In this document: piece by piece, positions 33,375 to 41,453 of the stretch
Layout of the letters: every line of letters begins with the position of its first letter
Position numbering within the stretch: position 1 is the stretch's first letter
Assembly (NCBI RefSeq): GCF_004354015.1
Contig: NZ_SMRU01000008.1
Location: 1-64,000, forward strand
Source: Arthrobacter terricola
GTDB taxonomy: Bacteria > Actinomycetota > Actinomycetes > Actinomycetales > Micrococcaceae
Reading direction: 5' to 3'
Length of the DNA: 64,000 bases
The notes under the pieces: generated by a model
The model's database searches: none
Seen by the model: the letters and a program-made list of their open reading frames with translations, nothing else
What the model was told of the DNA's origin: nothing
Position numbers and translations under genes: made by a program

Positions 33375-34394
33375 ATGACCGAAGGCCCCCGGAGGGCGAC
33401 CATGGCCGACGTCGCCGTGGAGGCCGATGTTTCCAAGGCGCTGGTCTCGCTCGTCTACCGCAAGCCGGAAAAGGTCAGCCCGGAACGCCGACGTCGGGTG
33501 CACGCTGCCGCCGAAAGGCTCGGCTTCAGGCCCAACTGGGTGGCTAGTTCACTTTCTGCCTACAAGGGCAGCTTCATCGGAATCCTCGTCTCGAACCTGC
33601 ACAACCCGCTCTTCGCGACCATCGTGGACACCGTCCGCACCGAACTGGATGCGGCCGGCCGGTACGGCCTCATGTCGAGCGCAGTCATCCAGGACCGTGA
33701 CGGCACCACTCGAACCGACCGGCGCATTGTCAACGCTTTCGAAGACCTCAACGCTTCGGCTTTGTTGGTGGTGGGGGTGACTCCGGACGTTTCGGAACTC
33801 CAAAAACTGCGCCCCGACATTCCGATTGTCGTCGCGGCGGCCGCCATCGACGAGCTCCCCCGGGCCGCGTCGGTCCGCAGCGACAACGAGCTCGGGATGC
33901 GGGCCGTCGTCGAACACCTCGTGTCACTTGGCCACACGAAAATCGCGCACTTGGGCGGGGCCGGCGGCCCCGCCAGCCAGCGCCGCGCCGAGGCTTATGC
34001 GCATGCCATGACGGAGTTCGGGCTCGAAGAGAACATCCACGTGGAATCCGCCGAGTTCGACGAGCAAAGCGGGTTCCTCGCGGCCCAGCGTGTGCTGGAT
34101 CGGCGGCCGGGCGCCACGGCGCTGGCTTGCGTCAACGACCTCGTGGCGCTCGGCGCGATGAACGCGGCCAGCCAACGCGGGCTTCGCATTCCCGACGACG
34201 TCGCCATCACCGGTTACGACAACACCTTCCTCGCCGGGATCGAAGCCATCAGCCTCACATCCGTGGACACCGGCGCCGAAGAGATCGGACGGGTAGCGGC
34301 GTCGTGGCTAGTTTCGGACGACGCCATGCCACTGGCCGGCACGGAAATCCTCGTGCCCCCGCGCCTGGTAGTCCGGCGTTCGACCCGAAGCTAG
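33375..34394 (+). CDS. LacI-family regulator of the sugar divergon
   Basis: 339 residues. HTH ATMADVAVEADVSKALVSLV plus the hinge region, and a periplasmic-binding-protein-like ligand domain (FIGILVSNLHNPLFATIV...). GAGGAG supports the ATG at 33375. Downstream of the two epimerases, it probably controls them and the divergent dehydrogenase through the operator at 31316-31331. Confidence 0.93.
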   Translation: MTEGPRRATMADVAVEADVSKALVSLVYRKPEKVSPERRRRVHAAAERLGFRPNWVASSLSAYKGSFIGILVSNLHNPLFATIVDTVRTELDAAGRYGLMSSAVIQDRDGTTRTDRRIVNAFEDLNASALLVVGVTPDVSELQKLRPDIPIVVAAAAIDELPRAASVRSDNELGMRAVVEHLVSLGHTKIAHLGGAGGPASQRRAEAYAHAMTEFGLEENIHVESAEFDEQSGFLAAQRVLDRRPGATALACVNDLVALGAMNAASQRGLRIPDDVAITGYDNTFLAGIEAISLTSVDTGAEEIGRVAASWLVSDDAMPLAGTEILVPPRLVVRRSTRS

Positions 34395-34403
34395 CCGCGT
34401 TTC

Positions 34404-35291
34404 TTAGGCTTCCGGGATCACCATCGCGAATCGTTCCGGACGGGCTACGTCCGGATCGGGTCCGTTGCGCACACCGGTATCCAAGGCGTCGATCGCGGCG
34501 AGTTCGTCGGCGCTGAGCTCGAAGCCGAAGACATCGAAGTTCTCGGCTATGCGAGCGGGATTCGTGGACTTCGGAATCGCGGAGCGGCCCTGCTGGAGGT
34601 GCCAGCGCAGCATCACTTGGGCGGGTGACTTGCCGTAGGACTGCGCGACGGCGGCAATCGCCGGATCTTCCATGACGTTGCGCCGGTTCTCGCCCCAGCC
34701 TGGGTAGAAGGTGATGCCGCCGATCGGTGACCACGCTTGGGTCAGGATGCCGTGTTCGGAGTCCTTCGCCTGGACGTCACGCTGGGCGAAGTAGGGGTGG
34801 ACCTCGACTTGGTTCACGGCCGGGACAATCGTGGTTTCGGCAAGTAGTTGCTCCAGGTGATGGGGCATGAAATTGCTGACGCCGATGGCCCGCACACGCC
34901 CGTCCTCAAGCAACGACTCCAAGGCCTTGTACGCGGCAATGGTCTTGTCGAACCGGTCGGGGGCGGGTTGGTGGAGGATGAAAAGGTCAAGATAGTCTGT
35001 GCCCAGCTTGCCGGTGGCCTTGTCCCAAGCGTGCAGGGCGTTCTCGTAGCCGTAATCGCTCACCCAGATCTTGGTCTCAATGAATACCTCGGAGCGGTCC
35101 ACCCCGGATTGGCGGATTCCCTCGCCGACTTCTTTCTCGTTGCCGTAGGCCGCGGCAGTGTCGATGTGCCGATAGCCAGTATCGAGCGCGGCCCGGACGG
35201 CCGCCGTCGTCTCCTCGGGTGGACTCTGGAAGACGCCCAAGCCGAGGGCGGGCATGGTGACACCGTTATTAAGGATCAGTTCCGTAACCAT
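34404..35291 (-). CDS. Aldo/keto reductase
   Basis: 295 residues from 35291 (MVTELILNNGVTMPALGLGV). Catalytic tetrad regions: Asp/Tyr in DTAAAYGNEKEVG, Lys in IETKIW, His in LFILHQPAP. NADPH pocket IPKSTNPARIAEN. AKR5-type reductases act on small carbonyls such as 2,5-diketo-gluconate. No strong ribosome site. A start at 35378 would add 29 unusual residues and lies in a palindrome. Confidence 0.9.
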   Translation of the reverse strand: MVTELILNNGVTMPALGLGVFQSPPEETTAAVRAALDTGYRHIDTAAAYGNEKEVGEGIRQSGVDRSEVFIETKIWVSDYGYENALHAWDKATGKLGTDYLDLFILHQPAPDRFDKTIAAYKALESLLEDGRVRAIGVSNFMPHHLEQLLAETTIVPAVNQVEVHPYFAQRDVQAKDSEHGILTQAWSPIGGITFYPGWGENRRNVMEDPAIAAVAQSYGKSPAQVMLRWHLQQGRSAIPKSTNPARIAENFDVFGFELSADELAAIDALDTGVRNGPDPDVARPERFAMVIPEA

Positions 35292-35358
35292 GCCATTCAC
35301 GGTATTCGGGATTGCCTGCCGGTGGGAGGGTGCGCGGGTACCCCCTTTGGAGGGTGGA

Positions 35359-35378
35359 ATGTTCAATTTATTGAACAT
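35359..35378 (-). promoter_or_regulatory. 20-bp palindrome upstream of the aldo/keto reductase
   Basis: ATGTTCAAT and ATTGAACAT are perfect 9-bp arms around TT. It lies 67 bp upstream of the preferred reductase start and just before the hipBA operator, so it may control the reductase or be an extra HipB site. Confidence 0.5.
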
Positions 35379-35391
35379 CGCCTAAATATCT

Positions 35392-35456
35392 CCAAATGTT
35401 CCATATATCGATCATTTCGCGTAGTTCGCTATATGATCGATATATGGAACATTTGG
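35392..35456 (+). promoter_or_regulatory. hipBA promoter within a perfect 24-bp inverted repeat
   Basis: Arms 35392-35415 and 35433-35456 are exact reverse complements over 24 bp, separated by 17 bp. The right arm contains a -10 box TATGAT (35432-35437) and the antitoxin ATG (35444), 7 nt apart, so the mRNA should be leaderless. HipB proteins autoregulate by binding dyads. This one is unusually long. Confidence 0.8.
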
Positions 35457-35701
35457 AGCCAACACCGTTCTACCGGGCCGTCGATGCCGTCTCGTTGGGG
35501 CACTCAATCGCAGATGCCCGCAAAGAAGCCGAACTGACACAACAGGATCTGGCGGAACGACTGAAGGTGGCTCGCGGCACAATCGTCCGCTTGGAAGCGG
35601 GCGAAGCGGTATCCATGGTGGTGGCCATGCAGGCGATCAGAGCGCTGGGTAGGGATGTCGCTCTTATTCCTCGGTTTTCTAAGCTGCAGGTTCGGCCATG
35701 A
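35444..35701 (+). CDS. hipB: HipB-like antitoxin
   Basis: 85 residues with a single XRE-type HTH, LTQQDLAERLKVARGTIVRL then AMQAIRALGRDV. HipB antitoxins bind the HipA kinase and the operon's own promoter. The start at 35444 lies inside the right arm of the operator. The stop overlaps the toxin start by 4 bp (ATGA). Confidence 0.9.
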   Translation: MEHLEPTPFYRAVDAVSLGHSIADARKEAELTQQDLAERLKVARGTIVRLEAGEAVSMVVAMQAIRALGRDVALIPRFSKLQVRP

Positions 35702-36945
35702 GCGCCCAGAGAACGTTGGACGTGTTCCTGCGCGGCAGGCGCATCGGTGAGCTGAAGGGAAGCGGTCTTCGCCTATCCTTCCAGTACGACCGTGAAGTTC
35801 TGGCGGAATATGGCGCCGGATCGATCTTGCTGTCCCTTTCGTTGCCCTTGAACCGCAGCCGAATCGACGGTGCGCAGGTCTATAACTTTTTTGACGGGCT
35901 ACTGCCCGAGGGCCAAGTGCGCTCCCACCTGGCCAGAGAAAATGGGCTCGCCGCCCCTGACGCCTTCGGATTGCTTCGCGTGTTGGGGTCAGAATGCGCG
36001 GGCGCTGTCCAGGTCCTAACGCCCGGTGAAACACCGGAACGGCATGGTGACGCAGCCTCCATGACGGCTGAGGAAGTCACAGCGGTAGTGGAGTCCTTGC
36101 CAACGTGGGACCTGCCGGACGATTTCCTTGTCACGGCATCTCTCGGCGGAGTCCAGTCCAAAGTGCTCCTCACGCAGGATCGGGACGGTTGGGCATGGCC
36201 GGTCCGCGGCGCGGTTTCAACCCACATCATCAAACCTGATCCGTTGGAGTCGACCATTCCGGACCTGCTCGCCTCGGAAGACTGGGCATTGAAAACAGCA
36301 TCAATTGCAGGGCTGCCGGCCGCCAATGCGCACTTGACGGATTTCGGATCCCGCCGCGCCATCGTCGTTGAACGCTTCGACAGGTCGCCTGATGGAACCC
36401 GCCTCCATCAAGAGGACTTCACCCAGGCCCTCGCGCTGACTAGCGCGGCGAAGTACGAGGGATCCTCGACGCCGCCATCCAGGCTAACCAAACTGGTGGA
36501 TGCCGCCAGTTCCCACACCCGCGACGAGACCGAATTCCGCCGTGATCTTCTCCGGGCTGTCAGCTTTAACGTGCTTATAGGCAATGGAGACGCCCATTCC
36601 AAAAACTACTCCCTCATCCTGCGTGACGGCGGCGAGGTCCAATTGGCGCCCCTTTACGATGTAGCACCTACGCTGCTGCTGTACGCACCAAGCAACAATG
36701 CCGGCCACGCTATCGCCGGCCAGATCAGGCTGAGCTACATCACTCTTGAACACCTAGTCCGCGAGGGGTCAGCCTGGGGCATGGATCCGGACGACGCGAG
36801 GCAGACTGCGGCAGCAGCACTTGAATCGGTGGCGGCAGCAGCGGCAAGGATCCAAGCCCCGGAGCCGCTGGGCTTTCTCCAACAGCTCGTCCCTGCCCGC
36901 GCCGAGGACCTGCTCAAAGGAAATGCCGCGCGTAGATCATTGTGA
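35698..36945 (+). CDS. hipA: HipA-like serine/threonine kinase toxin
   Basis: 415 residues, full length. N-terminal couple domain (LDVFLRGRRIGELKGS, VYNFFDGLLPEGQVRSHLA), Gly-rich loop SLGGVQSKVLLT, ATP-contact HIIKPDP, catalytic GNGDAHSKNYSL (Asp about 297) and metal-binding LAPLYDVAPT. E. coli HipA phosphorylates glutamyl-tRNA synthetase and causes persistence. The target here is inferred, not shown. All key residues are present, so it appears active. Confidence 0.92.
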   Translation: MSAQRTLDVFLRGRRIGELKGSGLRLSFQYDREVLAEYGAGSILLSLSLPLNRSRIDGAQVYNFFDGLLPEGQVRSHLARENGLAAPDAFGLLRVLGSECAGAVQVLTPGETPERHGDAASMTAEEVTAVVESLPTWDLPDDFLVTASLGGVQSKVLLTQDRDGWAWPVRGAVSTHIIKPDPLESTIPDLLASEDWALKTASIAGLPAANAHLTDFGSRRAIVVERFDRSPDGTRLHQEDFTQALALTSAAKYEGSSTPPSRLTKLVDAASSHTRDETEFRRDLLRAVSFNVLIGNGDAHSKNYSLILRDGGEVQLAPLYDVAPTLLLYAPSNNAGHAIAGQIRLSYITLEHLVREGSAWGMDPDDARQTAAAALESVAAAAARIQAPEPLGFLQQLVPARAEDLLKGNAARRSL

Positions 36946-36969
36946 GGCCTGTCGCTCTGCCCAAGTGGT

Positions 36970-37314
36970 TCAGGCGGCCCGTCCGGCCCCGAGGGTACTG
37001 GAATCTCCAATGCGGGACGGCAGGATGGCGACGGTGTCGTCCGCCGGCGCGTATTCGACCCTGACTGGAAGCTCGTGGATCCTGGCGTAGCCTTCCAGTT
37101 GTTCCAGCGCGTCCGGGTCAACAAGGGCACGCGACAGGTCCACCTCGATGCCGAGGCCATCCGCGAGGCGGCTGGTGCGCTGCACGATGGGGTAAAGCCC
37201 TTGAAGGCTTGACGAGGTCACATGACCCGTCGCTGCTATCTGGATCTGTTCGCCGTCGAGGTCGACTCGAACAACCACGGAGAGCCTGTCGCTGGCCAAT
37301 ACACTGCCTTTCAT
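36970..37314 (-). CDS. STAS-domain-like small protein
   Basis: 114 residues. A beta-alpha pattern with HVTSSSLQGLYPIVQRTSRL, then GIEVDLSRALVDPDALEQLE resembles STAS (anti-sigma-factor antagonist) domains, in which an Asp-Leu-Ser turn carries the phosphorylated Ser. Here it reads VDLSRA. No partner kinase is adjacent. Convergent with hipA. Start chosen at ATG 37314; an ATG 11 codons earlier is possible. Confidence 0.65.
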   Translation of the reverse strand: MKGSVLASDRLSVVVRVDLDGEQIQIAATGHVTSSSLQGLYPIVQRTSRLADGLGIEVDLSRALVDPDALEQLEGYARIHELPVRVEYAPADDTVAILPSRIGDSSTLGAGRAA

Positions 37315-37439
37315 CGGTTCGCTGCCACGCTGCAGCCTCCCCAGCATAGGCAGCTAATGTGACCTGCGCAACATTTATCTCGGAAATCACGTTGGTCACA
37401 CCTGTCACAGACGTCCCTCAGTAAGCAGCCGCCGCAAGC

Positions 37440-38324
37440 TCACGAGGCCGCCAAGGTTCCGCCTTTCAAACAAGCAATAAAGTCATCCGCAGCCGGGTGC
37501 CTTCCCGGACCGCGGGCTACATGCAGTTCGGTCTGCGGCCTTCCCACCAGCGGCCGCGTGGTCACTCCGGGCATGTTGAATCTCCGGACCGATTCCGGCA
37601 GCACCGAGATCCCCAAGCCGGCCGCGACAAGGCCGAGGACGGTTTCCTGGTGGATCGCCTGCTGAACCACGGTTGGCGGCGTCGGGAGCGACTCGAAGAC
37701 GCGGAGGACCCGCGACACGAAACCTGGCATAAGCCGGTAGGGGAAGAGGATCATCGGCTCCCCCTCGAGGTCTTGCGGGCGGATTTCCGCGGAACCTGCC
37801 AGGGGGTGCGCTTCCGGGAGGACCACCACCAGGTCTTCAGTACCGAGCAACTCGATGTCCAAGCCGGGGATGTCGCCCGGGTCGCGGACGAGCCCCAGGT
37901 CCAGGTTCCCGTCCAATAGTTGCTCGATCTGCTCACCGCTCGTGAGGGGATTCAGGACCAGGTCCACGCGTGGTCGCTGCTGCCGGAAGGTGCGGATGGC
38001 TTCGGGAACCGTGGTGTAGCTCGCCGAGCTGACGAACCCGACCCTGATCTTGCCGCTCCTCCCGGCGGCGACGTCGGCAACCTCCCCGCCAGCGCCGTCG
38101 AGATCCGCGACGGCGGACTGGATGCGGTCCCTGAAGGCTTGACCTGCCGGGGTCAGCGACACGCGGCGCGTAGTGCGGTCGAAAAGCTGTACGCCGAGCT
38201 CGTGCTCGAGCCTACGGACCGCGACAGTCAGGGGTGGCTGGGTCATGTGCAGGCGTTCGGCGGCGCGGCCGAAATGCAGTTCTTCCGCGACCACCAGGAA
38301 GTAGCGGAGCTGGCGGAGTTCCAC
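37440..38324 (-). CDS. LysR-family transcriptional regulator
   Basis: 294 residues. N-terminal HTH LRQLRYFLVVAEELHFGRAA, RLHMTQPPLTVAVRRLEHEL, then a type 2 periplasmic-binding-like effector domain. LysR proteins usually activate a divergent gene, here the MFS transporter at 38468. Confidence 0.93.
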   Translation of the reverse strand: MELRQLRYFLVVAEELHFGRAAERLHMTQPPLTVAVRRLEHELGVQLFDRTTRRVSLTPAGQAFRDRIQSAVADLDGAGGEVADVAAGRSGKIRVGFVSSASYTTVPEAIRTFRQQRPRVDLVLNPLTSGEQIEQLLDGNLDLGLVRDPGDIPGLDIELLGTEDLVVVLPEAHPLAGSAEIRPQDLEGEPMILFPYRLMPGFVSRVLRVFESLPTPPTVVQQAIHQETVLGLVAAGLGISVLPESVRRFNMPGVTTRPLVGRPQTELHVARGPGRHPAADDFIACLKGGTLAAS

Positions 38325-38350
38325 GAGGATCCTTCCGGATTATTTCGTTG

Positions 38351-38380
38351 GATATTAATAATTGACCATTAAATGATATC
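38351..38380. promoter_or_regulatory. AT-rich LysR binding region
   Basis: Between the divergent genes lies an AT island with outer GATAT/ATATC inverted repeats (38351-38355, 38376-38380) and inner ATTAAT-type half sites. Compatible with LysR T-N11-A boxes, but the exact site is not certain. Confidence 0.45.
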
Positions 38381-38467
38381 CGCCCGGCAGAAAGTCACCC
38401 TTCCCCTGACCGGGATAAGAAGTCACCATAGAGGGAGGAAAAGCCGCCCGTTCTAAGTCGAGGAACA

Positions 38468-39787
38468 ATGGCTGAGGTTTTGGCGCAGGCAACCGCTTTC
38501 AAGCGGCTCTTTATGTGGAGGATGATTTTTGTCCTCTCTGGGGGGATGTTCCTGGATGGCTACATCCTGGGGATCGTCGGTCCGGTGGCCGGCAGCCTGA
38601 CAGCCGATCTGGGCTTGTCGACGGTCTGGGAAGGGTTGATCGCAGCCGGCCCGTTGTTCGGGATTTTCTTCGGTTCCCCTATTGGCGGGTGGGCCGCCGA
38701 CAAGTTCGGCCGCAAGCCACTATTCCTGATGGACATGGCGCTTTTCGTAATTGCCTCGGGCATGCAATTCTTCGTCGATTCGCCTGGTTTGCTGTTCGTG
38801 GTGCGGCTATTGATGGGCGTCGCCATCGGCATGGAGTACTCCGTGGGCTGGCCGCTGATGTCGGAGTTCGCCCCGGCCAACCTGCGCGGACGGCTGATGG
38901 GCGTCACCTTGGTTGCCTGGTACACGGGCTTCATGGTTGCGTATGCACTCGGCTACTGGCTGGTCAACGCCACGAGCCTAGGGTGGCGCACCATTCTGGG
39001 CACGAGCACACTGCTCGCGGTGGTCTTGTTCCTGGCCCGGTTCGGCCTTCCCGAGTCGCCGCGTTGGCTGTGGAACCAGGGTCGCGCGGACGAGGCCAAA
39101 GCCGTCGCGCACAAGTACATGCAACATGCCGCGGAAATGTCCGACGTCGAGCACGAAGACACCCGCAAAGGCACGCTCGGGATGCTGTTCTCGAGCCAGT
39201 ACTGGCGGGCGACGCTCTTTGTCTCGATGTTCTGGTTCTGCGCCGTGGCACCGTACTTCGCGATCGCCACATTCGCCGACACCGTGCTTCAGCAATACGG
39301 CTTGAGCGGCGGCTTGGCAGGCGGGGTGGGCCTCTCCGCAGTCGCCCTCGCGGCGGTGATTCTCACGGTCCTGTTAATCGACAAGGCCGGTCGCCGCGTG
39401 CTGACCGTACCGCCGCAATGGGTGTGCGCTGCGCTGCTCGCGGTCATCGGTCTGTGGGGCGGGGCGCCCCCGGTCATCGTGCTGGCTTTGTTCCTCGCAT
39501 TCTCGTTCTTCAACGCCATGTACAACACACTGACAGGCGTCTATCCGGGCGAGGTCTTCCCCACCGAGGTCCGGTGCGTCGGCACCGGATTCGCGGCCGC
39601 GGTCAGCCGGATCGGCGCCGGAACCGGCACATTCCTGCTGCCGTGGTCGATGGCGAACCTCGGCCCCGCGGTGTCCATGCTGATTGCTGCCGGCATCGCC
39701 TTGGTTGGCGCCGCCCTCTCGCAGTGGTTGGCACCGGAGACCAAGGGGAAGAGCCTCACGGAAACCGCCGCCGGGCTCTCGCACTAG
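38468..39787 (+). CDS. MFS transporter, sugar-porter/aromatic-acid type
   Basis: 439 residues with twelve helices. Loop 2-3 motif GGWAADKFGRKPLFL and loop 8-9 motif DKAGRRV match the metabolite:H+ symporter / sugar porter groups. Controlled by the divergent LysR, so probably imports the LysR ligand. The stop TAG shares the sequence CTAG with the stop of the convergent hydrolase. Confidence 0.88.
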   Translation: MAEVLAQATAFKRLFMWRMIFVLSGGMFLDGYILGIVGPVAGSLTADLGLSTVWEGLIAAGPLFGIFFGSPIGGWAADKFGRKPLFLMDMALFVIASGMQFFVDSPGLLFVVRLLMGVAIGMEYSVGWPLMSEFAPANLRGRLMGVTLVAWYTGFMVAYALGYWLVNATSLGWRTILGTSTLLAVVLFLARFGLPESPRWLWNQGRADEAKAVAHKYMQHAAEMSDVEHEDTRKGTLGMLFSSQYWRATLFVSMFWFCAVAPYFAIATFADTVLQQYGLSGGLAGGVGLSAVALAAVILTVLLIDKAGRRVLTVPPQWVCAALLAVIGLWGGAPPVIVLALFLAFSFFNAMYNTLTGVYPGEVFPTEVRCVGTGFAAAVSRIGAGTGTFLLPWSMANLGPAVSMLIAAGIALVGAALSQWLAPETKGKSLTETAAGLSH

Positions 39788-40584
39788 CGGGAACCGAGCC
39801 CCGCATTCCCGCGCAGGAACGGAACCAGTTCTTCAAGCACCGGTCCGGCCGGCGAAAGTGTTGAAGCATGGGAACGCCCGGGCAGTTCGACAAAGCGGGC
39901 ATTGGGCATGAGTTCCGCGGCGCGCTTCGATTGCTCAAGCCGCTGCGGGTCGCCCGTCCCGGCGAAAAGGAGCGCAGGGAGCGCGAGTTGCGCGAGAACC
40001 GCCTCCGGCAGCCCCTCCCCCGCCTCGGTGGCCTCGAAATACGCAGCCAGCGCACCGGCGTCGTTCGCTAGGAACGCCGCGCGGCTCGCCGGGTCCAGCA
40101 CGTTCCCGGCTGCCGCGAAGCCGTCCGCGAACGCCGTCATGCCACCCGAGCGGATCGCGTCCAGATACCCGGAAAAGAACACCTTTTCGACCTCGCCGCG
40201 CTGCGATCGGTAGGTGCCGCCAAGCGTCGCGAGGCTTGCGATCCGCGCGGGAGCGGCCGCCGCAAGGGCAAAGCCGACGCGCGCCCCGAACGAATACCCG
40301 ACGACGTGCGCCCGCTCCGCGCCCACGGCATCCATCACCGCAAGCACGTCCTCGATAACGAGGGGCATTCGATACGCCTCCGGGTCATAGGGCTTGCCGC
40401 TCCGCCCATGACCCCGGAGATCCACGCGCACCACTGTAAATCCGTCGAGAGCCTGGACGTACCCGAGTCCGCGCCAGATCGCGCGTGAAAGCGCCGAACC
40501 GTGGAGGAGTACGACGGCGGGACCCTCACCCGCCGCGTCGAAGGCGATGGGAGTTCCGTCGGTTGGATTGCTCGTGGTGCTCAC
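39784..40584 (-). CDS. Alpha/beta-hydrolase
   Basis: 266 residues. Oxyanion HG motif VVLLHGSALSRAIW, nucleophile elbow GYSFG, and a catalytic His likely in LPGRSHAST. Resembles 3-oxoadipate enol-lactonases and esterases. The stop overlaps the MFS stop by 3 bp on the opposite strand. Confidence 0.88.
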   Translation of the reverse strand: MSTTSNPTDGTPIAFDAAGEGPAVVLLHGSALSRAIWRGLGYVQALDGFTVVRVDLRGHGRSGKPYDPEAYRMPLVIEDVLAVMDAVGAERAHVVGYSFGARVGFALAAAAPARIASLATLGGTYRSQRGEVEKVFFSGYLDAIRSGGMTAFADGFAAAGNVLDPASRAAFLANDAGALAAYFEATEAGEGLPEAVLAQLALPALLFAGTGDPQRLEQSKRAAELMPNARFVELPGRSHASTLSPAGPVLEELVPFLRGNAGLGSR

Positions 40585-40670
40585 GCTGAAACCCTATCGA
40601 AGTCGACGAAGCTCAAGTTCCCGCGATTCGCCGCAGTGGGAACCTTTTACACCGGCGAAATATCGGGGTC

Positions 40671-40713
40671 TTGACGAACGAAGAATAAAACGCGAAACTT
40701 TTCTCATATGTGA
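40671..40713 (+). promoter_or_regulatory. Promoter/operator A of the RraA-Pxp-like operon
   Basis: TTGACG (40671-40676, -35-like) is followed by the 20-bp element GAAACTTTTCTCATATGTGA (40694-40713). An almost identical element with TTGACC at nearly the same distance precedes the SDR operon (45583-45626). The element contains two small dyads (GAAA-N2-TTTC and TC-N-CATATG-N-GA). Confidence 0.7.
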
Positions 40714-40769
40714 TTGCCGTCTCAAGGCGTCAACCCCTCCGGAACCCCGGACCAAGCAAAGGTGGAACA

Positions 40770-41402
40770 ATGGCAACGACCCTCGAACTCACAGTCCGCA
40801 AGGCAGAGTGGACCCGGCCGCCGAGGGAACTCGTCCGCGCGTTCGAGGCCTTCCCGGTGGCCAACATCGGGGACGCCATGGAACGCCTTGGCCTGGTGGA
40901 CGGCAACATCAACCCCGTCTGGGCGGGAGCGCATTGCGTGGGCTCGGCCCTGACGGTCCTGGGGGCGGCCGGCGACAACGCCGCCGTCATCGAAGCATTG
41001 AACTACATCGAGCCCGGCGACATCGTGGTCATCAACGGCTTCGGCCACGAGCACCGCGCACTGGTCGGCGAACAGCTTTCGCAGCGTTTCGAGGCTGCCG
41101 GAGCCACCGGCGCGGTCATCGACGGCTACATCCGGGACCGAGCAACCATCACTTCCATCAAATTCCCAGTCTTCGCACGCGGCACCACCCCGGCGGGACC
41201 CTTCAAGAACGGCCCCGGCGTGATCGGTGAACCCGTCGCGATCGGCGGCATCGTGTGCGCCGCCGGTGACATCGTCGCCGCTGACGATGACGGCGTCGTG
41301 GTCATCCCCCAGGCCCGTGCGGCCGAAATCCTTGAACTCGTGAAGGCCGTGGCGATCCACGAAGCCGAAATGACCGCAGAAATCACCCGCGAGTACAGCT
41401 AA
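40770..41402 (+). CDS. RraA-family aldolase/decarboxylase-like protein
   Basis: 210 residues. The RraA/HMG-aldolase fold is shown by VANIGDAMERLGLVDGNI, GDIVVINGF and the active-site run G100-EQL...GAVIDGYIRD (Arg122-Asp123, metal/substrate binding). Class II pyruvate aldolases of this family cleave 4-hydroxy-2-oxo acids such as 4-hydroxy-4-methyl-2-oxoglutarate to pyruvate. AAAGGTGG supports ATG 40770. First gene of operon A; the pathway end-step is inferred. Confidence 0.88.
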   Translation: MATTLELTVRKAEWTRPPRELVRAFEAFPVANIGDAMERLGLVDGNINPVWAGAHCVGSALTVLGAAGDNAAVIEALNYIEPGDIVVINGFGHEHRALVGEQLSQRFEAAGATGAVIDGYIRDRATITSIKFPVFARGTTPAGPFKNGPGVIGEPVAIGGIVCAAGDIVAADDDGVVVIPQARAAEILELVKAVAIHEAEMTAEITREYS

Positions 41403-41453
41403 CCCACCACCTTCCATCCCCAATCACGGGACCTAAACTGAGAGAACCACCCA

